DNA of 64,000 nucleotides from Hyphomonas sp. Lineage in GTDB: Bacteria; Pseudomonadota; Alphaproteobacteria; Caulobacterales; Hyphomonadaceae. The notes under the pieces were generated by a model that did not search any database, was not told the origin of the DNA, and was given only the letters and a program-made list of their open reading frames with translations. The stretch spans positions 186,001-250,000 of the forward strand of contig VMTE01000037.1 of NCBI GenBank assembly GCA_013791775.1, in the 5' to 3' direction. Position numbers and translations under genes: made by a program. How positions within the stretch are numbered: the stretch's first letter is position 1; each line of letters begins with the position of its first letter. This document shows positions 30,625 through 39,953 of this stretch, piece after piece.

Positions 30625-31262
30625 CCGAACCCCCGCCCCCGGCGCCTGCCGGCAGCAAGCCGGCAACGATCCGTGTGCGCGGGAAATTGATCAACTGGAA
30701 TGATGGCCGGGGCTTCGGCTTTTTCGCGCCCGAAAGCGGCGGCCCCGATGTGTTCGTTCACGCCAGCGCCTTTGCCAAGGAAGACCGGCACATCGAAGTC
30801 GGCCTCGACTACGAATTCGAAGTTGAATTCGGCAAGGACGGCCGCCCCAAAGCCAAACGCGTGACCCAGGTTTTGACACCGAAAGCGGGGCCGAGCCTCG
30901 TCGCACAGCTCCTGCAGCGGGGTCCGCGGTTCCTGGTCATTCCGGCATTCCTGTTCACGATCCTGGCGATTGCGTCGATCCAGCCCGTCTCTCCGAACTG
31001 GTTCATCATCTACGGCGTCGCCAGTGTCGCCTGCTTTGCAGGCTATGGACTCGACAAGCGCGCGGCCAACCAGAAAGAGTGGCGCGTTTCCGAAACCATC
31101 CTGCTCCTGATCGGCCTGGTCGGCGGCTGGCCCGGCGGCATTCTCGGCCAGGAAGTGTTTCGTCACAAGACGCAGAAGAAATCCTTCCGTACACTGTTCT
31201 GGATGAGCGTGGCCATCAACATGGCGGCCTTCGTGCAGATCAACGTCTTTTCGGCACGTTGA
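30621..31262 (+). CDS. Cold-shock domain / DUF1294 membrane protein
   Basis: A 213-residue fusion. Residues about 16-80 form a cold-shock domain with the RNP-like motifs GFGFFAP and VFVHASAF. The rest is DUF1294 with about three membrane helices and the conserved YGLDKRAA and [22 protein letters not shown] segments. It probably binds nucleic acid from a membrane-tethered position; the function is not known. The start is GTG overlapping the prfB stop (GTGA), so it is translationally coupled to RF2. Its 3' end overlaps mutY on the other strand by 23 bases. Confidence 0.9.
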   Translation: MTEPPPPAPAGSKPATIRVRGKLINWNDGRGFGFFAPESGGPDVFVHASAFAKEDRHIEVGLDYEFEVEFGKDGRPKAKRVTQVLTPKAGPSLVAQLLQRGPRFLVIPAFLFTILAIASIQPVSPNWFIIYGVASVACFAGYGLDKRAANQKEWRVSETILLLIGLVGGWPGGILGQEVFRHKTQKKSFRTLFWMSVAINMAAFVQINVFSAR

Positions 31263-32286
31263 CGCCACCGAGCCTTGCGGCCTTTGCAAACACAGTCGGC
31301 AGGCCCGCCGTCTGCGCCTCATCCGCCCAGACGCCTTCCGGCAAATCCGCATCGGCGACATCGGCGGTCCAGACGTCCAGCTTCAGGCTGAAATGCGTGA
31401 ACACGTGCCGCACGTCTCCCACCCTGCGCCAGTCGGCCTCAAGCGGCGCCGCCGTGTGCGCCGATGTCTCGCTCCACGCCGAGGTCGGCAGCGCCAGCAT
31501 ACCGCCGAGAAGCCCGGATGGCGCCCGCCTCACCAGCCAGACGAAACCCGCTCGCCGCAGCACATAGACCGCGCCGAAACGCTCCGGGCGCGCCGCCTTT
31601 TCCGGCTTGACCGGGTACTGCTCCGGCGCGCCCTCGATCCGCGCAAGGCAAAGCTCCGCCAACGGACAGACGTGGCAATCCGGCCGCTTCGGTGTGCAGA
31701 CGGTTGCGCCGAGGTCCATCAGGGCTTCAGCGAAATCTCCCGGCCGGCTGGCGGGCACGAGCTCGCGGACGATGGCGGCTATCCGCTTCTTCGCCGCCGG
31801 CCAGTCCTCCTGCATCGCCAGCAGGCGCGCAAACACGCGCTCGGCATTGCCATCGACCGCTGGCGTGCGCTCGCCGAACGCCAGCGCCGCAATCGCGCCC
31901 GCCGTATAGGGTCCGATCCCCGGCAGCGTGCGCAGCGCCGCTTCGGTCTCCGGAAAGCCGCCCCGCGCGGCCACGTCGCGGGCGCATTTCAGCAGGTTGC
32001 GAGCCCGGGCGTAGTAGCCGAGCCCGGCCCAGGCCTGCATCACGTCTTCATCCTTCGCGGCCGCAAGGTGGTCCACGGTCGGCCAGCGGGTCGTAAAGTC
32101 GATGAAATACGGCGCCGCGTGCGGCACGGTGGTCTGCTGCAACATGATTTCCGACAACCAGACCCGGTAGGCATCGCGCTTGACGCCGCGCGCGGTGCGC
32201 CAGGGCAGCGAGCGGGCCGACTGGTCGAACCAGGTCAGCAACACCGGCACGAGGCGCGTGAGCGTTTTGTCACTTTTGCCGCGCAT
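31240..32286 (-). CDS. mutY: A/G-specific adenine glycosylase MutY
   Basis: A 348-residue repair enzyme that removes adenine opposite 8-oxoguanine. The helix-hairpin-helix is LPGIGPYTAGAIAALAFGE with the catalytic Asp in PAVDGNAERV. The [4Fe-4S] ligands follow the C-x6-C-x2-C-x5-C pattern in VCTPKRPDCHVCPLAELC. The C-terminal third is the NUDIX-like 8-oxoG recognition domain with FTHFSL. It is divergent from the dciA-like gene and convergent, with a 23-base overlap, with the DUF1294 gene. Confidence 0.96.
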   Translation of the reverse strand: MRGKSDKTLTRLVPVLLTWFDQSARSLPWRTARGVKRDAYRVWLSEIMLQQTTVPHAAPYFIDFTTRWPTVDHLAAAKDEDVMQAWAGLGYYARARNLLKCARDVAARGGFPETEAALRTLPGIGPYTAGAIAALAFGERTPAVDGNAERVFARLLAMQEDWPAAKKRIAAIVRELVPASRPGDFAEALMDLGATVCTPKRPDCHVCPLAELCLARIEGAPEQYPVKPEKAARPERFGAVYVLRRAGFVWLVRRAPSGLLGGMLALPTSAWSETSAHTAAPLEADWRRVGDVRHVFTHFSLKLDVWTADVADADLPEGVWADEAQTAGLPTVFAKAARLGGVNVPKRR

Positions 32287-32325
32287 GCCTTTTCCTCGCC
32301 TCAGAAGCCGTGCAGATTTGCGAAC

Positions 32326-32865
32326 ATGGTGAAGAGATCAACCCTCGATCCGATCGAAGAGGCCCGGGCGCTGGTCAAGCTGCGCTATTCGCGGGCCCGC
32401 GCGCTGAAGCCGCCGATGAAGCCTCTGGCGATCGCCGCCGACCGGGTGGGCCGCAAGACCGGCGCGGCCAAGCTGCCGCCCCTGAAGCTGCTCCAGGCCC
32501 GCTGGCGGGAGATTGCGGGCGAGCAACTCTACCGCTTCTCCCATCCGGAAAAACTCAGTTCGTCGAAAGATGGCCGCATCCTGACCCTGCGGGTGGTCCC
32601 GCAAGCCGCACCGCTGGTCCAGCACCAGTCAGAGACGATTCGCCAGCGCGTCTCGGTGTCGGCGGGCGGGGACATCACAGGCATCCGCATCGTGCAGGGC
32701 ACCATCTCGCGCGGCGCCGAGACCATCACTTACCGCCCCCGGTCCCGCCCGCTGACACCCGATGAGACCGAAACCATCGAATCAGGCGCCCGGCGAATTG
32801 AAAACGCCCGCCTGCGCGCGGCAATTGTTGCTTTAGGCAAGGCTGTGCTATCGGCGGACCCGTAA
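32326..32865 (+). CDS. DciA-like DUF721 protein (replicative helicase loader candidate)
   Basis: A 179-residue protein. The DUF721 core is LLQARWREIAGEQLYRFSHPEKLSS with ILTLRVVPQAAPLVQHQSETI following. DUF721/DciA proteins act with DnaB at replication initiation in bacteria lacking DnaC. The N-terminal 50 residues are basic. The frame is open upstream across mutY, but ATG at 32326 (MVKRSTLDPI) is the plausible start. Gene order dciA, dsbA-like, smc is common in this class. Confidence 0.85.
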   Translation: MVKRSTLDPIEEARALVKLRYSRARALKPPMKPLAIAADRVGRKTGAAKLPPLKLLQARWREIAGEQLYRFSHPEKLSSSKDGRILTLRVVPQAAPLVQHQSETIRQRVSVSAGGDITGIRIVQGTISRGAETITYRPRSRPLTPDETETIESGARRIENARLRAAIVALGKAVLSADP

Positions 32866-32929
32866 ACAACCGGCCCGGTTTCCTTAACCATTTGGCAACC
32901 GGTGCGACTCATTCCTTAACGCGAGGCTT

Positions 32930-33622
32930 ATGACCATGGCATCCCTTTCCCGGCGTTTGGCCCTTCTGGCTCTTCCCGCCCTGGCCCTAGTGGCCTGCGG
33001 CGCAGCGAATGGTGACGGCAACACAGCCGCCCAGGACGGCACCAACAGCCCGTCAAGCTCGGTGGAAGCGGGCGAACTGGGCCACATCAAGGGCGATTCG
33101 AACGCACCGGTCACGCTGATCGAATATGCGTCGCCCACCTGCCCGGCCTGCAAGTATTTCCATGACTCCATCCTGCCGGAGATCGAGGCGAAGTACATCT
33201 CGACCGGCAAGGTGAAGTTCGTCTTCCGCGAATTCCCGATCCACGGCGCGCCTGATGTCGCCGCCTACGTCGTCGCCCGCTGCGCCGGTGATGACAAATA
33301 CTTCGACGTGCTCGACGACCTCTTCACCAACCAGGAAGGCATCGTTCAGGCCGCCCAGGTCGGTGCGCTTGGCGGCATGCTGAAAACGGTCGCCCAACGC
33401 CACGGCATCGAAACCACTGAAGCGTTCGATGCCTGCATGGCGGACCGCACCATCCGCGACAAGCTGGCGGCCGTCTACCAGACTGCCGAACAGTACAGCG
33501 TCAACGGCACGCCGACGTTCATTCTCGACGGCAAGGTGCGCAATTTCGAAGGCGATTACCGCTCGCCGGAAGGCTTCTCGCGCCAGATCGACGCCGTGCT
33601 CGCCGAAAAAGGCGTCCAGTAA
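32930..33622 (+). CDS. DsbA-family thioredoxin-fold lipoprotein
   Basis: A 230-residue periplasmic protein. The signal peptide ends in lipobox LVAC (Cys24 from the first ATG), followed by a Ser/Asn/Gly-rich linker. The thioredoxin fold has active site CPAC in SPTCPACKYF and the cis-proline loop NGTPTFIL. It probably oxidises or isomerises disulfides in exported proteins. Two more ATGs lie two codons into the frame (32936), so the exact start is uncertain. It is followed 15 bases later by smc. Confidence 0.92.
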   Translation: MTMASLSRRLALLALPALALVACGAANGDGNTAAQDGTNSPSSSVEAGELGHIKGDSNAPVTLIEYASPTCPACKYFHDSILPEIEAKYISTGKVKFVFREFPIHGAPDVAAYVVARCAGDDKYFDVLDDLFTNQEGIVQAAQVGALGGMLKTVAQRHGIETTEAFDACMADRTIRDKLAAVYQTAEQYSVNGTPTFILDGKVRNFEGDYRSPEGFSRQIDAVLAEKGVQ

Positions 33623-33637
33623 CGATGAGGTCCCGGC

Positions 33638-36600
33638 ATGCAGATCACTGAGCTTCGCATTGCCGGCTTCAAGTCGTTCGTAGATCCGCAAACCGTGCCG
33701 ATCGAGCCGGGCCTGACAGGGATTGTCGGCCCGAACGGCTGCGGCAAGTCCAATCTGCTCGAAGCCCTGCGCTGGGCCATGGGCGCCAACTCCGCCAAAG
33801 CCATGCGCGGCGGCGAGATGGACGACCTGATCTTCAACGGCGCGCAGGGCCGCCCGGCCCGCGAGACGGCGGAAGTCATCCTTGTCCTCGATAACTCGAA
33901 GCGCACCGCCCCGCCGGAATTCAACGGCGCTGATTCGCTTGAAATCGAACGAAAGCTGAAGCGCGGCGCCGGCTCCAGCTACCGGATCAACGGGCGCACC
34001 GTACGCGGCAAGGATATCCAGCTCCTGTTCGCGGACGCTTCGACCGGCGCAAACTCGCCCGCCCTCGTCCGGCAGGGCCAGATATCCGAACTCATCGGCT
34101 CCAAGCCGCAGAACCGCCGCCGGATCCTCGAAGAAGCTGCCGGCATCGCGGGCCTCAACAGCCGCCGCCACGAAGCCGAACTGAAGCTGGACGGCGCCGA
34201 AGCCAACCTCCAGCGCCTCGCGGAAGTCTCCGCCGAGGTCGAGCGCCAGCTGTCGAGCCTGAAGCGCCAGGCGGCCAAGGCCCGCCGTTACCGCAAGCTG
34301 TCGGAAGAAATCCAGGCGCTCGACGCCCTCGTAGCGCACCTGCGCTGGGCGGAAGCGCGCCAGACGATGGATCTGGCCCGCACGCAGCTCGACACCCTGA
34401 AGCGCCAGGTCGAAGACCTCTCCCGCGAAGACGCCCTGTGCGAGACGGCGCGGATCGAGGCTGGCGACGGTCTCGCGCCCTTGCGTGACACCGAAATGGA
34501 AGCCGCAGCCCGTCTCGGCCAGGCCCGGATCACGCTCGCCAAGCTCGAGACCGAGCGGCGCATTGCCGCCGATGCCCATGCCCGGCTCGAAGCCGAAGCC
34601 CTTCGCCTCATCATGGATCTGGCGCGCGAAACCACTACGCGGGACGAAGCCGCCGAAGCGCTGGCGCAGGCACGCGAAGAACTCGCCGGTTTGCCCGAAG
34701 AGGACGCCGCGCTCGCCGAGCAGCTGGAGCGGGGCGCACACGCTGCACTGGAAACCGCGCGCACCCGGCTGGCCGAAGCTGAACGCGCCGCCGACGACGC
34801 CCAGCAGCGCCTGTCCGAGCTGCGCGCCCGCCGCCGGGCCGCCGAGGAAAACGCCGCCGCCCAGTCGCGCCGCAAGGACCACCTGACGGCCGAGATCGAC
34901 CGGCTGAAAACCGAGATGACCGGGCTTGAGGATGCAGGCATCAACCTGCTGCATCTGCGCCAGGCGAAGAATGCCGAAGCCGAAGCCCAGATCGCCCTCG
35001 ACGATGCCGAACGCGCCGTCGAACTGGCGGAGAGCGAACTGGCGCGCGCCCGCGTGTCCGAAGGCGAAGCCCAGCCCCCGTTTGATGCCGCCAACCACGC
35101 GGTCCGCGCGCTTGAGGCCGAAATCGCCGGCCTGACGCGCCTGATGCGCCGCGCCGGTGAATCCTCTGCGCCGCCCGTGCTCGACCGCCTGCGGACCCGC
35201 GACGGGTTCGAGAAGGCCGTTGCTGCCGCTCTGGGTGACGACATCGAAGCGCCGACTGATCGCAGCGCGGCGCTCTACTGGAACGGCGCGCAGGCCTCGG
35301 CCCAGAGCCTGCCGGACGGCGCCGAGCCGCTCTCTCACTATGTCGACGCGCCCGGCGAACTCGCCGCCCGCCTGTCACAGTGCGGCCTTGTCAGCCTGGT
35401 GGACGGGGCCCATCTCGCGGCGGGTCTGCGGCCTGGCCAGCGGCTGGTCTCGCGCGAAGGGCATCTGTGGCGCTGGGACGGCTTCATCCGCACGCCCGAC
35501 GCGCCCGTCAGCGCAGCGGCCCGGCTCGAACAGAAGGCACGGATCGAAGCTGCCCAGACCGAACTCGCCAGCCGCCAGTCCGAACTGGACGAACTTGCCG
35601 CGCAGCTGGACACCGCCCGCAAGGCGCGTCTCGCGTCGGAAGAAACGCTGCGCCATCTCCGCCAGTTCATCGCGCCGGCCCAGCGCACGCTGACCGATGC
35701 CCGCGCCGCCGCCATCGACGCGACACAGGCCAACGAACGCACAATGCTGAAGCGCGAAGCCGGCACCGAAGCGCTGGTCCGCGCCGAGAATGATCTGGCC
35801 GCCATTGCCGAAATGCTGGCGCTGGCCACGCCGGGTGCTGGCGCTGAGGAAGAAGCCGCACTCGAGGCCGCGCTGGCATCGGCGCGCGAAACCCTGTCGG
35901 TTGCCCGCGCCGCTGAAACGGAAGCCCGCGGCCAGCTCGCTGACCTGCTGCGCGGCCGGGAACAAGCCGTTGCCCGGCGCACGGCGCTCGTCCGCGACGT
36001 CGAAGCCTGGACGACCCGGCTTGCCTCGGCCGAGGAGCGGCTCACCCAGGTCACCGAACGCCGCGCCGATGTTTCTGCGTCGGTCATCGCGTCGAAGGAA
36101 CGCCCCGAGGCGCTTCACGCCGAAATCGAAGGTCTTGCGGCGGAGACTGAACGCCTCGAGATCGAACGCCAAGCCGCCGCTGATGCGTTGGCGCGCAAGG
36201 ATGCGGCGATCCGCGAAGCCGACAGCGCCGCACGCCGCGCCGCGACCGCCGCCGCCGAAGCCCGCACCCAGCTGGCCGCCTGGTCGGTCAAGCTCGAAAA
36301 CGCCGAAGCCAAGCTCGCCGAGTGCATCGAGCATGCCCGCAACACGTTCCAGCGCGCGCCGGAAGGTCTGCTGGCGATTGCCGAGGCGGGTCTCGACGAA
36401 GACGAACTGGGCGCCTTCACGCCGCGCGAGGCCGAAGCGAAGTTGGACGGCCTGCGCCGGGACCGCGATCAGCTCGGCGGGGTCAACATGAACGCCGAGG
36501 AGGAAGCCGACGAGCTGGAATCCCGGCTGGGCGTCCAGATTGCTGAGCGCGACGATCTCGTCGCCGCCATCGCCAAGCTGCGCGAGGGTGTCGAGGCATT

Positions 36601-37099
36601 GAATATCGAAGGCCGCCAACGCCTCATCGAAGCCTTCGACACGGTCAACGAGCACTTCAAGGCACTGTTCACCGCGTTGTTCGCCGGTGGCCAGGCCGAA
36701 CTCCGCCTGGTCGATGCCGACGATCCGCTGAATGCCGGCCTCGAGATCTTCGCCCAGCCCCCCGGCAAGAAGCTCGGCACGCTGGCGCTGATGTCCGGCG
36801 GGGAGCAGGCGTTGACCGCCTCCGCCTTGATTTTTGCCGTGTTCCTGTCGCGCCCGGCGCCGATCTGCGTGCTGGACGAGGTGGACGCACCACTGGACGA
36901 CGCCAACGTGGACCGTTTCTGCAACATGCTGAACGAGATGCGCCAGCGCACCGACACCCGATTCGTGGTGATCACCCACAATCCTGTAACCATGAGCCGG
37001 ATGGACAGGCTTTTCGGCGTCACGATGCGCGAAAAGGGAGTCTCTAAACTGGTTTCCGTGGACCTTGCGGCAGCCGAGCGGCTCGTTGCGGCGGAGTAG
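33638..37099 (+). CDS. smc: Chromosome segregation protein SMC
   Basis: An 1153-residue condensin ATPase. N-terminal Walker A GPNGCGKSN is at 31-39; the C-terminal signature LMSGGEQALTASAL and Walker B ICVLDEVDAPLDDANV complete the head. Two long Ala/Glu/Arg-rich coiled coils flank a hinge at about residues 490-640 (RDGFEKAVAAALGDDI onward). SMC compacts and aligns chromosome arms. Very high GC3 makes long antisense frames opposite it; these are artefacts. It is followed by the Fo operon after a 146-base gap with a weak hairpin (37100-37116). Confidence 0.98.
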   Translation: MQITELRIAGFKSFVDPQTVPIEPGLTGIVGPNGCGKSNLLEALRWAMGANSAKAMRGGEMDDLIFNGAQGRPARETAEVILVLDNSKRTAPPEFNGADSLEIERKLKRGAGSSYRINGRTVRGKDIQLLFADASTGANSPALVRQGQISELIGSKPQNRRRILEEAAGIAGLNSRRHEAELKLDGAEANLQRLAEVSAEVERQLSSLKRQAAKARRYRKLSEEIQALDALVAHLRWAEARQTMDLARTQLDTLKRQVEDLSREDALCETARIEAGDGLAPLRDTEMEAAARLGQARITLAKLETERRIAADAHARLEAEALRLIMDLARETTTRDEAAEALAQAREELAGLPEEDAALAEQLERGAHAALETARTRLAEAERAADDAQQRLSELRARRRAAEENAAAQSRRKDHLTAEIDRLKTEMTGLEDAGINLLHLRQAKNAEAEAQIALDDAERAVELAESELARARVSEGEAQPPFDAANHAVRALEAEIAGLTRLMRRAGESSAPPVLDRLRTRDGFEKAVAAALGDDIEAPTDRSAALYWNGAQASAQSLPDGAEPLSHYVDAPGELAARLSQCGLVSLVDGAHLAAGLRPGQRLVSREGHLWRWDGFIRTPDAPVSAAARLEQKARIEAAQTELASRQSELDELAAQLDTARKARLASEETLRHLRQFIAPAQRTLTDARAAAIDATQANERTMLKREAGTEALVRAENDLAAIAEMLALATPGAGAEEEAALEAALASARETLSVARAAETEARGQLADLLRGREQAVARRTALVRDVEAWTTRLASAEERLTQVTERRADVSASVIASKERPEALHAEIEGLAAETERLEIERQAAADALARKDAAIREADSAARRAATAAAEARTQLAAWSVKLENAEAKLAECIEHARNTFQRAPEGLLAIAEAGLDEDELGAFTPREAEAKLDGLRRDRDQLGGVNMNAEEEADELESRLGVQIAERDDLVAAIAKLREGVEALNIEGRQRLIEAFDTVNEHFKALFTALFAGGQAELRLVDADDPLNAGLEIFAQPPGKKLGTLALMSGGEQALTASALIFAVFLSRPAPICVLDEVDAPLDDANVDRFCNMLNEMRQRTDTRFVVITHNPVTMSRMDRLFGVTMREKGVSKLVSVDLAAAERLVAAE

Positions 37100-37158
37100 C
37101 GCAGCCGCACGCTGCGTAATTCCAATAAAAACAAGGCGCTCAATCGACTTAAATTCCG

Positions 37159-37187
37159 TTGACTTGACAGCCCCCCCCTCATAGTTT
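37159..37187 (+). promoter_or_regulatory. Possible promoter of the Fo operon
   Basis: TTGACT (37159-37164) and TAGTTT (37182-37187) are 17 bases apart, 58 bases upstream of atpI. A run of eight C residues lies in the spacer. The -10 match is poor, so this is only a candidate; TTGACA at 37164-37169 overlaps it but has no partner at the right distance. Confidence 0.35.
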
Positions 37188-37245
37188 GCGCCAAATTTCA
37201 TGGGGTGGTGCACGTCGTCCCTCTATCGTTGGCAGGAGCCTTCAG

Positions 37246-37590
37246 ATGTCCGGACCTGATCCCTCGGATCTTGGCGACCGGATCGCGAAGGCCCAGGCCA
37301 AACGGGAAGAGCGGGCGAAACGGGACGAACGCCAACGCAAGAACAGCGTGAACACGCCAGCGAGCATGGCCCTGCGCTACAGCTCGGAACTCGTGGCCGC
37401 TGTTGTCGTCGGTGTCGGACTGGGCCTGCTGATCGACCATTTCGCGAAGAGTTCGCCCTGGGGCCTGCTCGTGATGATGGGGTTCGGCATGGCGGCGGGC
37501 ATTCGAAATCTCATGCGGGCGGCCAAACAGCTGACCGAAGAAGCACAAAAAGCGGCGGATACGCCTGAACCGACAGACGAGAAGACCTGA
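37246..37590 (+). CDS. atpI: ATP synthase protein I (AtpI)
   Basis: A 114-residue protein. The first 40 residues are charged and coiled (RIAKAQAKREERAKRDERQRK), followed by two membrane helices separated by the LLIDHFAKSSPWGLL turn. AtpI assists assembly of the c-ring. ATG 37246 is preceded by GCAGGAG; the frame open from 37186 lacks homology. Its stop overlaps the atpB start by one base (TGATG). Confidence 0.92.
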   Translation: MSGPDPSDLGDRIAKAQAKREERAKRDERQRKNSVNTPASMALRYSSELVAAVVVGVGLGLLIDHFAKSSPWGLLVMMGFGMAAGIRNLMRAAKQLTEEAQKAADTPEPTDEKT

Positions 37591-38366
37591 TGACCCTGCC
37601 TTTCCCCGGTTTCCTTCCGACCGTGTCGACGGACCCGATCCACCAGTTCAAGATTTTCTCGCTGCTCGACTGGAATGTGGGCGCCTACAATCTGTCGTTC
37701 ACCAACTCCAGCTTCTGGATGCTGGTTTCCACCGGCCTCGTGCTGACGTTTCTCGGCCTCGCTGCGTCGCGCGGCGGCCTGATCCCGAACCGCCTTCAGT
37801 CACTGGGTGAGCTGTCCTACGGCTTCATCGCCGACATGGTGCGCTCCACCGCCGGCGAGGAAGGCCTGAAATTCTTCCCGTTCGTCTTCACATTGTTCTT
37901 CTTCATCCTCGGCGCCAACATCGTCGGCATGTTCCCCTACGCCTTCACCACCACCAGCCACATCGCCGTGACCGGCGCGCTGGCGATTGTCGTGATCCTG
38001 ATCGTCGTGGGCTACGGCATCTACAAGAACGGCCTTGGTTTCTTTGGCCTATTCGCGCCGCACGGCGTTCCCCTGCCGGTCATGTTCTTCCTCGTGCCGA
38101 TCGAGATCATCTCCTTCCTGGCCCGCCCGATCACCCTCGGCATGCGTCTGTTCGCCAATATGCTGGCCGGGCACATCATGCTGAAATTGCTGGCGATTTT
38201 CGTGGTCATGCTGGCCGGCGCCGGCCTCGCCTGGGCGGCCTGGGTGCCGTATGTGCTGCTGATCCCGATCACCGCCCTCGAATTCCTCGTCGCCTTCCTT
38301 CAGGCATACGTTTTCGCCCTTCTGACCTGCGTTTACCTCAAAGACGCGATCCACCCGTCACACTGA
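37590..38366 (+). CDS. atpB: F1Fo ATP synthase subunit a
   Basis: A 258-residue integral membrane protein with about six helices. The essential arginine lies in RPITLGMRLFANMLAGH, facing the c-ring proton-binding glutamate. The C-terminal ALEFLVAFLQAYVFALLTCVYLKDA helix is also conserved. It forms the two half-channels for protons. Confidence 0.98.
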   Translation: MTLPFPGFLPTVSTDPIHQFKIFSLLDWNVGAYNLSFTNSSFWMLVSTGLVLTFLGLAASRGGLIPNRLQSLGELSYGFIADMVRSTAGEEGLKFFPFVFTLFFFILGANIVGMFPYAFTTTSHIAVTGALAIVVILIVVGYGIYKNGLGFFGLFAPHGVPLPVMFFLVPIEIISFLARPITLGMRLFANMLAGHIMLKLLAIFVVMLAGAGLAWAAWVPYVLLIPITALEFLVAFLQAYVFALLTCVYLKDAIHPSH

Positions 38367-38487
38367 CCCGGGAGACGAACCCGCCGGTGCGTCCAAACGC
38401 ACCAAGACTGCCCCTTGACGGTTCCAGCGGAACACGCTTCACGGGCCACACATCAACCGAATTCATAGATTCCAACAGGAGACTCCC

Positions 38488-38724
38488 ATGGAAGGCAATA
38501 TCACCGAAGGTCTGCGGTATGTCGGCGCTGGCCTTGCCACGCTTGGCATGATCGGCGCCGCGATCGGCGTGGGCAACATCTTCGGCTCGTTCCTCGACGC
38601 CGCGATGCGCAACCCCTCGGCCGCCCCGCAGCAGTCGGGCAACCTCTTCCTCGGCATGGCCCTCGCAGAAGCCCTCGGCCTCTTCGCGTTCGTCATCTCG
38701 ATGCTGATCCTGTTCGCCGCTTAA
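38488..38724 (+). CDS. atpE: F1Fo ATP synthase subunit c
   Basis: A 78-residue hairpin of two membrane helices. The polar loop RNPSAAP (41-47) binds gamma/epsilon and Glu61 in ALAEALGLFAF carries the proton. The 121-base gap before it contains a small hairpin, GTTCC (38421-38425) with GGAAC (38429-38433), and no gene. Such long leaders before atpE are common and may raise its expression, since several copies per complex are needed. Confidence 0.98.
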   Translation: MEGNITEGLRYVGAGLATLGMIGAAIGVGNIFGSFLDAAMRNPSAAPQQSGNLFLGMALAEALGLFAFVISMLILFAA

Positions 38725-38755
38725 TCCCGGCAACAGGTAAGGAGCTGGGCACGCC

Positions 38756-39316
38756 ATGAGCTTGCTGGCATTTCTCGCAGAAACCGCTGCCCATGGCGGC
38801 GAGCATGGCGAAGGCGTGAAAGCGCCCTTCCCCGCGTTCGATCCGACGTGGTTTGCGTCGCAGCTGTTCTGGCTCGCGGTGTTCTTCCTGGGGCTTTACT
38901 TTGCCCTGGCACGCTTCATCCTGCCGAAGCTCAGCGACACGCTGGAAAAGCGCGCCAACCGGATCGCGGCAGATCTGGACGAAGCCGCCCGGCTCAACAA
39001 CCAGTCGGTGGAAGCGCAGAAAGCCCTCGAGCTGCGTCTCGCCCAGGCCCGCGCAAAGGCGCGCGAAACCGGCGACAAGGCCCGCGAAAAAACCGAAGCG
39101 GAACTCGCGGCGGAAACCTCGCGTGTGGACGCCGATCTCACCCGCAAGCTCGAAACCGCTGAAGCCCGCATCGCCAAGTTGCGCGCCGACGCGATGAAGA
39201 ATGTCGAGCAGATCGCGGTGGATGCCGCCGAAGCCATGACCGCCCGTCTCGGCGTCAAGGCAAGCCGGTCGGACGTCAAGAAAGCCGTGGCGGCAGCCCT
39301 GGAGCAACGCGGATGA
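38756..39316 (+). CDS. F1Fo ATP synthase subunit b' (AtpF')
   Basis: A 186-residue peripheral-stalk protein. A single membrane helix (about residues 33-55, LFWLAVFFLGLYFALARFIL) is followed by a long Ala/Lys/Glu coiled coil. The N-terminus is extended and contains His/Gly (AAHGGEHGEG). Having both b' and b is typical of photosynthetic and many other alphaproteobacteria. Its stop overlaps the atpF start in ATGA. Confidence 0.94.
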   Translation: MSLLAFLAETAAHGGEHGEGVKAPFPAFDPTWFASQLFWLAVFFLGLYFALARFILPKLSDTLEKRANRIAADLDEAARLNNQSVEAQKALELRLAQARAKARETGDKAREKTEAELAAETSRVDADLTRKLETAEARIAKLRADAMKNVEQIAVDAAEAMTARLGVKASRSDVKKAVAAALEQRG

Positions 39317-39879
39317 TACGGCGTACCCTCGCTTCTGCCCTCGCGGCGATGACCCTGGCCCCGGCCGCCTTTGCGGCCGAAGGGCAAGACACCCTGCTGA
39401 CCCCCTTCACCGACACCGTCACGAACCTCGTGATGATCGGTATCCTGATCTTCTTCGTGATCGTCTGGCGCGCCGGCGCATTCAAAGCGATCCTTGGCGG
39501 CCTCGACACTCGCGCCGAGGGGATCAAGAAGGAACTCGAAGAAGCGGCCAACCTGCGTGAGCAGGCCGCCGAAGCGCTGGCCCTGGCCGAGCGCCGCCAG
39601 CAGGACGCGGACAAGGAAGCCGAAGCCATCATCGAGCAAGCCAAGCGCGACGCGAAGACGATGCTGGAAGAAGCCAAGAAAGACCTCACCGACAAGATTG
39701 CCCGCCGCGAAGCGCAGGCCATCGGACGGATCGCCCGCGCGGAAGCGGAAGCCGCTGATGAAGTCCGCCGCGCTGCGGCCGACGCAGCCACCGAAGCGGC
39801 CCGCCGCGTGATGTCTGAGCAGACCAGCGTTGACCAGTTCGAAGCCGCCGCCCGCGAGATCGAAAAAGCGCTGAGCTGA
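39313..39879 (+). CDS. atpF: F1Fo ATP synthase subunit b (AtpF)
   Basis: A 188-residue peripheral-stalk subunit. A signal-like hydrophobic stretch (residues 7-21, ending AFAAEG) precedes the membrane helix at about 39-52 (LVMIGILIFFVIVW), then a long charged coiled coil. The cleavable-looking leader is unusual compared with E. coli b, though seen in some alphaproteobacteria. Last gene of the Fo operon, followed by a strong terminator. Confidence 0.95.
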   Translation: MIRRTLASALAAMTLAPAAFAAEGQDTLLTPFTDTVTNLVMIGILIFFVIVWRAGAFKAILGGLDTRAEGIKKELEEAANLREQAAEALALAERRQQDADKEAEAIIEQAKRDAKTMLEEAKKDLTDKIARREAQAIGRIARAEAEAADEVRRAAADAATEAARRVMSEQTSVDQFEAAAREIEKALS

Positions 39880-39902
39880 CCGCGCGCCGCTGAGCGTCCA
39901 AC

Positions 39903-39934
39903 AAAAAAGCCGCCGGGTTTCCGGCGGCTTTTTT
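39903..39934 (+). terminator. Rho-independent terminator of the Fo operon
   Basis: GCCGCCGG (39909-39916), loop GTTT, CCGGCGGC (39921-39928) and six T residues; a preceding A-run makes it bidirectional, serving also the TIR gene that converges on it. Confidence 0.95.
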
Positions 39935-39953
39935 CATGTCTGCGGCAGTGCCC

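Noticed and set aside
33053-35338. 761-residue open frame opposite dsbA-like gene and smc
   Set aside because: Antisense to well-conserved coding sequence; composition mirrors the Ala/Glu codons of smc.
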